NCBI GenBank assembly: GCA_015698045.1
Contig: BLAL01000289.1
Location: 124,001-188,000 of the forward strand
Direction: 5' to 3'
Origin: Rhizophagus clarus
Taxonomy: Eukaryota > Glomeromycota > Glomeromycetes > Glomerales > Glomeraceae
Length of the DNA: 64,000 bases
Shown piece by piece: positions 44,490-54,555 of this stretch (positions within the stretch are counted from its first letter, which is position 1; every line of letters starts with the position of its first letter). The notes beneath the pieces were generated by a model that made no database searches, was not told the origin of the DNA, and saw nothing but the letters and a program-made list of their open reading frames with translations. Both the position numbers and the translations under genes were made by a program.

Positions 44490-45776
44490 CCTCGGGCTCC
44501 TGTCGGAGCCCAGGATCAACAATCAATTATGATTTGCCCAATATAATAGTTATTCGGCACGAAGTGCCGAATAACTATTAAATATTTGTGTTTGCTTCAT
44601 TCCTCTCCCTTGTTAAAAAGGCTCAAGGCTCACTCCTTTCACCTATTGATCATGAGGTTATTTTTTTTTATTTTGCGTAATTTTAGAGTACAAAAAAACA
44701 AATTCGGCTGAACAAACGAGATCTGATAAGTTTATTATTTGAATTTATAAAATACATTTAGAAATTAAACATATAATAACAATTCAATGACACTTGAGAG
44801 ATTAGGGTATCAAGTCTATTACATTGATTCATTATGCTTAATCCTGTTTATAATGAAGCAACCGATACTTTGAAGGTCAACATTGTATACCCTATCCCTT
44901 CCATAAAATATAAGAAAACTGAGATAAAGAGTTATTGAAGTTGAAACAGATGATACAGGAAAGATTGTCAGTTTCTACTAATGTTATAAGTAATATAGCA
45001 AAGCAATTATCAAATGAATTCTCGCGAAAAAATCGTTTGAATATAGAAAGAAATTTACAGAATAGTCTCGCTCGATTCTTAGGAATATATCCATTGGTGA
45101 ATAGAAAATGTATTGAATTACTATGTCCCAATTATTCATGTTTTGATACTTTTGAACTTTTCTTTCTTTTTTTAGGTCTTGTTAATATCTCCTTTCTTTC
45201 TTCTTTTTGTAGGCGCCCAATTTCTTCTTCCCGTCACTGCCTTGGAATTTTTCTTTATTCATGTAACGAGGCAAACCACAAATTTCATGGACATCCACAT
45301 AATGCTTATAAATTCAATGTGCCAAGCTTAACCTCATGTCATAGCATAAAAAGGTATTAGTATCAAGCTGCATAAATTTCATGCTATTTATAAATTTATG
45401 CGGGATTAAATCGCTTGATTTAATTATAACAATTATCTTAGATCGAAGTTGATAAAATAGACAATTTTAAATACTGTACAATATATGAAACTCAGTATAT
45501 TAAAATTAAAAATTCGATGTTTAATAAAATACAAGATTTTTTAATAAAATCCAAATATCTAATTCAATATACACTAAATCGATATGAAAATTTCAGGATA
45601 GTCGATCGTGATACACAACTTTACTTAATGCACCAGTCAGGTTAAACATTAATTTTACCGATCAATGCCGAAGATAGACGATAACATAAATATACTATTT
45701 ATATACTGTACATATATACTATATCTCTGATATATACACTTTGTGGATTATAATTACACCACCATTTTATAAATAA
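44490..45776. other. Insert of unknown origin upstream of CAX-B's 3' end
   Basis: Begins with GC-rich hairpins. An open stretch at 44935-45180 (ISNIAKQLSNEFSRKNRLN, then LGIYPLVNRKCIELLCPNYS) looks partly coding but has no recognisable domain. The last 150 bases resemble the 3' flank of the other CAX copies (ATACTGTACATATATACT). Confidence 0.35.
44494..44580. repeat. Two perfect hairpins at a duplication breakpoint
   Basis: GGGCTCC-TGTC-GGAGCCC (44494-44511), then TAATAGTTATTCGGCAC-GAA-GTGCCGAATAACTATTA (44544-44580), a 17-bp perfect stem with a three-base loop. They lie immediately beside the point where the CAX fragment is cut off. Confidence 0.85.
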
Positions 45777-46656
45777 TTAACCTCCTTCCGCAGGAGCACC
45801 TCCTGGTGAGACTTCTTCAAGAGCCGTTTTGTTTAAATTTCTACTCCAAGGATTACAATCCAACAAGGGTATTGTGTCGTCATGAATACTTGGGAAATAA
45901 AAGAATGCTATGGCTATCAATAAATACGATATCTAAAAGGTATCCATATATAATAATATTTTAATTATTAAAAGATTTACAAGAAATAATGATTACTAAT
46001 TAATAATACTTACGACTAACATATAACCTTCTAACCAATGTACTTTATTATCCTATTAATAAAATAAAAAATTTTTTGAATATATTTTTTTTTTTTAAAA
46101 AAAAAAAAAATCGTTTATAAAATGAAAATTTTTCATACGTACAGCAACTAGATAATTAACAATCAATACAGCACAACCCAATACAGAAATTTCCAATATG
46201 TTAAAATCCAATGTCAATGGTTTACTAAAAATCCATCCAACCGATACCAATATTGGTGTGATTAATAATGCCATTTGCTTTAAAATATAGATAATGTGAA
46301 TATATAATTAGAAACCCTTGTTTTCAAAAAAAAAAAAAAAAAAAAAGAAAAAAAATTTACTTACCACAGACGTATTAAGAATTACACTAATAGCTGTGTC
46401 TACTTTATCTCTAGCTGCTTCCGCGATGGCTTGATAATGTTCAATAAAATTTGACACAACTAATAAAAAAATTAAATATAAAGTTTAATTATCTTTAAAA
46501 AAAAATTTTTAAATTCGCAATATTTATGTACCACAGAGAGGTAGAAGGACCATTCCAATAAATCCAGTACTAAGTTTAAATTTATCTCCTATTTTTTCAA
46601 GGCTTGTAACTAAAGTTCTTGCACATACTGTAATTCCAGCTACTGATATCGCAATC

Positions 46657-46692
<36 letters not shown>

Positions 46693-47892
46693 GGAAATTT
46701 ATGAGTAACCGAATTGTAATTTTTAATAATTGATAATATTAGAACTTACAAGAATATATCAAATAACCAATTGTAAATCTTATGATGATCGAATTCTTTA
46801 CGATCAAAAGCCTAAAAAAAATAAGTTATATTAAATTTTGAAGGAATTTTTTTTTAAATAATTTTTTTTTTTTCACTTACCTCATCAGCATGAGTCTTCA
46901 ATTGAAAAACTAATAGTCCTATAAAAACTAACACAAGTATAATAGCTGTAGCATGACTAATGTTTTGTAGATTACAATTAACTAAACGATGATCTGTTGT
47001 ATCAAAGGGTGACGCAGCAATTTTAAATGCAGCGGGAATCATTAGTGCAAAAAAGGCTAAAGCTAAAATTGATGATGATGTGTCGACGAATGTTCCAATT
47101 TCGATTTCAGTATGAAGAGCTGGTTTACCATCTCTACGACGAGACGTAGGCCAAGATCCCACAACGAAAGTTATGCCTAGAACCTAATAAATAATGAATA
47201 ATTATTGAAATTACAACAAATAAAAACAACAAGTAAACTTTAGTATTTATTTTATTTTTTCGTATACCAGAGTAATATTACAGAGAATTGATCCTAATAC
47301 AGCTGATCGGACAATCGCATATCGTCCATCCATTAGCGCAAATGATTCTATAACAAGTTCTACAAAGTTTCCTGAAAATGCATGAAGAACCGCTTGATAT
47401 TTCTGGTAAATAATTCCGTTATATTAATTATTTTACAAATGTTTTCTTTTTTTTTTTTAATTTGTTATTTTTAAATTTCAAAATTTACCGGTCCTAATAA
47501 TGCGGATAAATCTTCAACGCCAATCTTCATTATATTAGATAAAGGAATGATTGCCAAAAAATTGAAGATAAAATTGAGATAAAACATATCATGGAAACTT
47601 TCTTCGAGATGTGAACGCGGTAGAATCATCGCCGGTATCAAAAAAATGAGCAAAAAATTAGTCTTCTTCCCTTTCTTCAATATGGACCACGTGAATTTTC
47701 TCCATAATTTTGGATGTAATAAATGACGTTTTTCTAAAACTTCACGATTATGACTTTGCTGGTTATGTTCCGTGGGCTGTTCAACATCTATCTTCTAGTA
47801 TATATAAATATATAAGCATTATAAAACCGCAGCAAACATTAATTCAATAAACGAAACAAAATTCATACATCATCATGATCATGAGCGTTCAT
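45777..47892 (-). CDS. VCX1: CAX-family Ca2+/H+ antiporter, copy B, 459 aa
   Basis: Ten exons at positions homologous to copy A: 47892-47869, 47794-47489, 47402-47268, 47183-46881, 46811-46750, 46656-46532, 46459-46365, 46277-46143, 46052-46014, 45932-45777. All splice phases are identical and the frame is open. Both repeats keep the acidic residue (GNFVELVIE and SNFIEH), so function as a vacuolar-type Ca2+/H+ exchanger is expected. Differences from A cluster at the termini (NAHDHDD start; SPGGAPAEGG end) and in the loop before the last four exons (KEFDHHKIYNWLFDIFL; KIGDKFKLSTGF). Introns have diverged mainly in A/T runs. An intact copy flanked on both sides by relics implies it was kept by selection or is recent. 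Confidence 0.9.
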
Positions 47893-48519
47893 CTTTTAAA
47901 TATTATAATTGATAAATAAAAATATTTTTCACTTAAACAAAAACAATAAAGAAAAACAAAAAGAAATCAAGAAGCGATTATTTTATAGTTATATTTTTTT
48001 TTTTTCAATTCTATTCGTTTAATTTATGCTCATTATCAAGCAGTGTGCGAGATGAGCGCGATTAAGTAGACCGAAAATGGCTACTGATATTCACATTCAC
48101 GGGAATCTCTGCATTTACATTTTTTGGTTATCCAAAGGAAACTTCGAAACGCCAGAGGCTTTTTATAATCACTATTTTGGTAATAATCGAACCAGTCGTG
48201 TAACTTTAAAATGACGAATCCTTTTATTCTTAATCGAAACCTTTTTTTTTTTTAGACATATATCTGCCCATTAATTTAGATAACAAAGAAAAATTCATAA
48301 TCTTTTTTTTTTTTTTTTTTTTTTTTTTAGAAAGTGAAGAAAGTAAACAAAATTCTTGATATTTTAGTTATATTAAATTGTTTCATACTAAACCCTTTTG
48401 AAATGTTTCAATAAAATTCTGAAAGAAGTTTCATTTAAAATTAACGTAAATGTAATAAATTTTATTTATAAATAAATAGGTTAAACATATTAATGCAAAT
48501 AATTATAAAATACAAAAAT
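47893..48519. promoter_or_regulatory. CAX-B upstream region, former bidirectional promoter
   Basis: A counterpart of 38383-38939 and 53909-54555, sharing AGACCGAAAATGGCT and CGCCAGAGGCTTTTT with copy A and TAATAATCGA-CCAGT-GTGTAA with both. It contains two long T-tracts not seen in copy A. Confidence 0.6.
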
Positions 48520-49105
48520 AGAAACATAATGCGTTCAAGATTTTTGTCGCCGATCAAGCAACAAAATAGAATCGACAAATTGAAAAACTAATAATATAAC
48601 GTGTCCTCGATCTTTCAATAATAATAATTTTTCACACTAGTTCAATCGATTCTTCTAGTTTCTCATCATCAATTAAATCCAAAAGAAATTCCTGGTTATT
48701 ACTATGGTTATGAATGCCAAATGAATTAATGAAACTAGTGCTGAATCAATTACAAAAAGAACGGAGAAAGTAAATCATGTTGATTATAATTAATTATTTT
48801 AAAGATACAATTATTTATATTGTATCATTCTTACTTAAAGAAAGCAAGAGAACTTGTATACCTAAGCAAATTTTTAAATAATATTTTGTGAATTCCTATT
48901 CATAATAAGGTGTGGTCTTTTTTTTTTAGTGAAAATCGAAAAATTTTAATAAAATCGTTACGTCATAGAGCGACACATATAAAGTAAATGCTTATTGTTT
49001 AGATCTTTAATGTTTTATCATTAATTAATTTAAAGTTCATCCACATGTTAACAAGATATTTGATTCATTTGGTAACATATCTGATAAGGTTCGTAAAATC
49101 CGGTA
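48520..49105 (+). pseudogene. DCAF4 relic 2
   Basis: Matches the 5' exons of the intact DCAF4 gene (CGATCTTTCAATAATAATAA, CTAGTTCAATCGATTCTTCT, CCAAAAGAAATTCCTGGTTA, AGTGCTGAATCAATTACAAA), then thins out and ends at AAGGTTCGTAAA near 49100, equivalent to about 55310 in the parent. The start codon is lost in ATGCGTTCAAG..., and frameshifts and deletions abound. Confidence 0.8.
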
Positions 49106-49109
49106 CTTC

Positions 49110-51580
49110 ATGATTACATCAGGAATACCTGGATCATCTGGAATTCCGGGAAGAAGTACACTTACGTCGGAGGAAAAATCAGGAATTCTTTCCGGTATTC
49201 CATGACAACATCAGGATGGGTATGTCTTTTGTACTAACACGTCGTCCATTACATCCATTACTTTCTTTTCTCATCAATTAGTAAGATATAGAAGTTATGG
49301 AAGATAAAATTATTAAAGCTTTGACAATTATATGCTGAACATTCCGAAAATACGCAAAGATCTCGACTGAACTTGCTATGCATAAAGACAAAATTCCTGA
49401 CGAATCACATACTAGCCTTAAAAGAAATATAACTGAAGCATATGAAAAAATCAACATTATCACTTAAAAATAAAAGAAGCTGGAGAAAAAATGTCACTTT
49501 AGAAAAAAATTATGAACAAACAAATAATACCAGTTTACAAAAATATATTAAAGAACTTGAAACAGAATTAGAAAATCGTGATTTTGAATCAAAAGTGGTG
49601 ACTGCATGTGAAGAACATCAGAAAATTTTGTTAATGAAGCTGTGATAGTACATTACGCGAATGTGAGGCCACTAAAAAAAAAACCTGGTATATAATATAT
49701 ATATAAAGTGCAGATAAATACAAATAGGTACTTTTGACTAAAATTGACACTCAAAACAAACGAATTAATTTTCTTGATAGCAAGCTTACTCGGTTTAGAG
49801 ATGAAGAAAATCGGAAAATAACGAAATTCAAATTTGTTGGATTTATATAACTTCGGACAAGATCAATTGACCATCAAAACTCTTGGATGTAACTACAAAA
49901 ATTAAAATATCAAGAATTACAACCAAGATTTGATAATAATTTGGAATTTACGGCAACTTTTATTGCACAAATGACTCCTATGATACCTGCTACAATACAT
50001 AATGAGTACAATAATATCATCGATAATAAAAAAGTTTGGTACACATCGAAAAGAAAAATCCTTATCAGCCGATCACAAATCTGAAAACATGTTTTAACTC
50101 ATAGAACTCAATGAAAATAAATCAAACGTTAAATTACAAAAGGAAATATCGGATACTAAATCAGAAATGGAATCACAAAATAAATTATTGGCAGAACTTG
50201 AGTATTAATAAATTATCAAGAATAAAATCGATTGACATGAAAAAGAACGTGACCAATATTCCGATGTGTTGAGCAATTAAAGATAATGGAAGAAAGAGAA
50301 AATCGACAGAATTTGGAGAAGGAACTTAACGGCACGAAGACCACATCCAATTTATCGGATAAATGAAATTAGACTCATATTAAAGAATTGGAAGCGAAAA
50401 TTAAAAGGATAATGAGAAATTAGCTGATAATGAATAATCCAGGACTTCTAAATCTCAACATGTAAAATCATTTCGGGATAAAATTGCGGAAATTGAAGCT
50501 AAATTAGAACAAAATCCATCACCTGAATTAGATCTTGAAACACCACTTGCAGAAAAACAAACCGACCTCGTTAAGGAATTGGACGATGAAGCAAATTTAT
50601 TAGATATTGCTAATATGAATGATAATATCGTCAACCTAACTAAAAAATTAAACAAAAACGAAGTAATTAAAAAAATGTCGGATAATGTCAACGCAATATC
50701 GTGTCAAAAAAAGGTAAAACGCGAATTTCAAAATAAATTCCTTTCCTGTTTATGGTACTATAACTGAAATTTTTTCTTTAATATCTACAAAGAAATTTTT
50801 TCTTTATAGATTTTCCCGATCTATTTTGATAATCTGTAATAAAAAAAAAAAAAATAGAAAATGAGTAATAACCAATTTATTGAAGAGGATAAACATTTGT
50901 CAAGGGAATCTTGAAAACCAAGTACAAAAATTACAAGAAGAGCTTACTTCTATGGCAAAGGAATTAACGGACATTATTACAAAATATGAAGATGCGGAAG
51001 TTTTATCAAAAGAATAATATCGAAAATAGAAAAGAAGCCAAAAAATTATCAGGCGATAACAAAACTCGAGAAGGATACTACAATACAGATAATCTCAAGA
51101 AAAGATTATTGATTTAGAGAGTACAGAACAAAAAAATTCTGATATAACTAAATACAAATTTGAAATTAATGAATTGAACGAAAAGGTTTTTAAATTAGAA
51201 GGAATGATTGAAGAAGAATCTTAACTAATAGAAAGTCTAAAGAAAGTGGAGCAGAAATAAAAGAATCAAGGAAAATTTAGAGTTATTACAAGAAAAGAAA
51301 GATTTTATAAATGAAATTGAGATTTCATGAAATACTAACGTATAATATTAAATTAGTAATAATTATATAAAAATTGACAAATTATGTTTGCATTGTTTTT
51401 ATTTATATATTTGCAATGAGTAAAATAAACATTGAATGTTAAAGCTAATCAATATGAAAAATATAAGATTGAAATAAAGAAGAGAAAAAAGAAATTGGTA
51501 GTATTTTAGTAAAAGAAAAGTTAGGCGGGAAGCTGAACTTATTTAACCAATCTTAACTACAAGGTGCAAAGTGGAGTATT
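49110..51580 (+). pseudogene. Kinesin relic 2
   Basis: Starts inside the SGIP zone (ACATCAGGAATACCTGGATC, equivalent to about 31757 in the parent), lacks the motor entirely, and follows the coiled coil to CTACAAGGTGCAAAG near the parent's C-terminus. Frameshifts, stops, a large deletion (parent about 33000-34200) and two A/T-rich inserts (about 50715-50900 and 51320-51440) are visible. Its 5' breakpoint differs from that of relic 1. Confidence 0.85.
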
Positions 51581-51809
51581 TATTATCACACCAATAGTAA
51601 ATAAATTCTGTACATAATGTACTATTTATTAATTTAAAAACAGAAATAGCATACTAGTACATTATTATTATGAATATTTTCATGATATTGACTATGTAAA
51701 AAAAGTTGCGTTAAAGAGAACGATAAATTTACATACTGTACTGTACATATATACTAACTATATCTAATATGTACTCTTTCTGGGTTATATATCACCATTT
51801 TATAAATAA

Positions 51810-52683
51810 TTAAACTCCATACGTAGAATTAATACCAGCACCGTTCGTTGGAACTTCTGAAGTATGAGATTGGTTTAAATTTCTACTCAAAGGATTACAA
51901 TCAAACAAGGGTGGTTCGTCATGAACACTCGGGAAATAAAAGAATGCTATAGCCATCAAAAAATACGATGCCTAAAAAGTATTCATGTATAATATATTAA
52001 TTACAAAGATTTTACAAAAATAATGATCATAGGCTTACTTACGATTAGCATATAACCTTCCAACCAATGTACTTTATTATCCTATTAGTAAAATCGAAAT
52101 TTTTTAAAAACTTTTCTTTTTTTTTTAAAATATATATATATATATATATTACAGAATGATCTTTTATACATACAGCAACCAGATAATTAACAATCAATAC
52201 AGCACAGCCCAATACAGAAATTTCCAATATGTTAAAATCCAATGTTAACGGTTTGTTAAAAATCCATCCAACCGATACCAATATTGGTGCGATTAATAAT
52301 GCCATTTGCTTTAAAATATTAGATAGTGTGAACATATAATTTAGAAACCTTTGTTCTTTTCAAAAAAACAAAAAAATTACTTACCACAGACTTATTAAGA
52401 ATTACACTGATAGCTGTATCTAATTTATCTCTAGTTGCTTCCGCAACGGCTTGATAATGATCAATAAAATTTGATATAACTAATAAAAAAAATTAAATAC
52501 ATAATTTAATTATCTTTTAAAAAAAAATTTTTTTAAATTTGCAATATTTACGTACCACAGAGAGGTAGAAGAACCATTCCAACAAATTCGGTACTAAGTT
52601 CAAATTTATCTCCTATTTCTTCAAGGCTTGTAACCAAAGTTCTTGAACATACTATAATTCCGGTTACTGATATCGCAATCCTT

Positions 52684-52717
<34 letters not shown>

Positions 52718-53908
52718 GGAAATTTTATGAGCAAGCCGAATTATAATTTTTAATAATTTATAATATAATATTAAAACTTACAAAAATATATCAAATAACC
52801 AATTATAAATCTTGTGATGATCAAATTCTTTAACATTTACCGTCTAAAAATAAGTTTATATTAAATTTTAAGTAAATTCATTTTAAATATTTTTTTCACT
52901 TACTGTACCTCATGAGCATGAGTTTTCAATTGAAAAACTAATAGTCCTATAAAAACCAACATAAGTATAATAGCTGTAGCATGACTAATGTTTTGTAGAT
53001 TACAATTAACTAAACGATTTTCTGTTGTATCAAAAGGTGACGCAGCAATTTTAAATGCAGCTGGAATCATTAATGCGAAAAAGGCTAAAGCTAAAATGGA
53101 AGATGATGTGTCGACGAATGTTCCAATTTCTATTTCAGTATGAAGAGTTGAACTACCATCTCTACGACGAGATGTAGGCCAAGAGCCAACAATGAAAATT
53201 ATGCCTAGAATCTAATAAATAATGAATAATAATTGAAATTACAACAAATATAAACGACAAATAAAAACTTTAGCATTTATTTTATTTTTTTTTTATAATA
53301 TACCAGAGTAATATTACAAAGAATTGACCCTAAAACAGCTGATTGGACAATCGAATATCGACCATCTATTAGCACAAAAGATTCTACGACAAGTTCTACT
53401 AAGTTTCCTGAAAATGCATGAAGAACCGCTTGATATTTCTAGTAAATATTTTGTTATATTAAATTTTTTTTTAAAAAAAATTTCTTATTTTTAAATTCCA
53501 AAATTTACCGGTCCTAAGAATGCGGATAGATCTTCCACGCCAATCGTCAACATATCTGACAAAGGAATAATCGCCAAAAAATTGAAGATAAAATTGAGAT
53601 AAAACAATTCATGGAATCTTTTTTGGAGAGGTGAATGCGGTAGAGCTATCGCCGGTATCAAAAAAATGAGAAAAAAGTTAGTCTTCCTCCCTTTCTTCAA
53701 TATGGACCATGTGAACTCCTTCCATGATTTTGGATGTAATAAATGACGTTCTTTGAAAACTCTATATCTATGTCCATGTTCTGCGGGCTGCTCAACATTT
53801 ACCCCAACATTTATCCCCTATATTTATTATAAATATATAAGCATTATGCAAACATTAATTCAATAAATGAACAAGAATTCATACATCATCATGACCACTA
53901 TCATTCAT
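51810..53908 (-). CDS. VCX1: CAX-family Ca2+/H+ antiporter, copy C, 462 aa, with altered second motif
   Basis: Ten exons: 53908-53885, 53817-53509, 53438-53304, 53211-52909, 52843-52782, 52680-52556, 52479-52385, 52308-52174, 52081-52043, 51971-51810. The frame is open and the phases match copies A and B. The first repeat is intact (GNLVELVVE). In the second, the codon at 52460-52462 gives Asp instead of Glu (SNFIDH; A and B have SNFIEH). That glutamate is the ion-coordinating residue of CAX exchangers, so transport may be weakened or its selectivity altered. Copy C is the most diverged of the three (GVNVEQPAEH N-terminal region; C-terminus INSTYGV). It is divergent from the intact DCAF4 gene, the likely ancestral arrangement. 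Confidence 0.9.
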
Positions 53909-54555
53909 CTTTTAATATTACAATTAATATTTTTTCACTTAAATAGAAACAAGAAAAGAACAAGAAAACAGGAGAGAAGTTGTCTACACTTTTTTTTCGA
54001 TTTTATTATGTTCATTGTCAATCTGATTTATCTGAGAAGTGAGTCGCGATTGAGCCAGACTGAATTTAAACGTCACTTTGACAATGAAATTTTGAGATTT
54101 CGGCATTTACATTTTTGGTTAGCCAGGGGCTTTTTTATAATTATTATTAGTAATAATCGACCAGTTGTGTAATTTAAAGGGACGAATTTTTTCAATCTTT
54201 GAACGATCATCATTGAATACTTTTTATCAAACATATATCGGGTTATTAACTTATTCCTTTTGTAAACGATTTGTAAGATTTTCAACAAGGAATAGGTATT
54301 AATATCTTTTTTTTTGGAAAATATCATAATGTTTGTTATTTTTAGTTATATTAAATTTTTTCGTACTAAGCACTTTTGAATGTTCAATAATTTTAACTTT
54401 GAAACTCAAAAACAAAGTTCATTTGTAGTAAATGTATATAAAACTAATCTAATGTAATAATAAACTTTATCGATAAAGAGTTATTTCAATTATTTCAGTT
54501 TAAATATTAATACAAATAATTATATTATAATAATTAAATACAAAAATAGAAAAAA
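53909..54555. promoter_or_regulatory. Bidirectional promoter region between CAX-C and DCAF4
   Basis: 647 bp between two divergent start codons, A/T-rich. Blocks shared with the two duplicated upstream regions (for example TAATAATCGACCAGTTGTGT at about 54152 and TTTTAGTTATATTAAATTTTTTCGTACTAAGC at about 54338) are the best candidates for functional sites. Confidence 0.6.

Larger units (their letters stand above)
41733..44490 (-). pseudogene. Broken CAX copy (last three exons only), split by an insertion
   Basis: 41733-41942 matches CAX exon 10 and the following intron of copies A and B. 44306-44490 continues with exon 9 (TATAACCTTCTAACTAATGT...) and part of exon 8, stopping abruptly within ATTTCCAAT where unrelated GC-rich sequence begins. 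The first seven exons are absent. The 2.36 kb between the two pieces is a separate inserted element. Confidence 0.85.

Noticed and set aside
44935-45360. 141-codon forward frame as a gene
   Set aside because: The first part looks partly coding, but the rest is Ser/Phe/Leu-rich without domain or splice support. Kept only as a remark.
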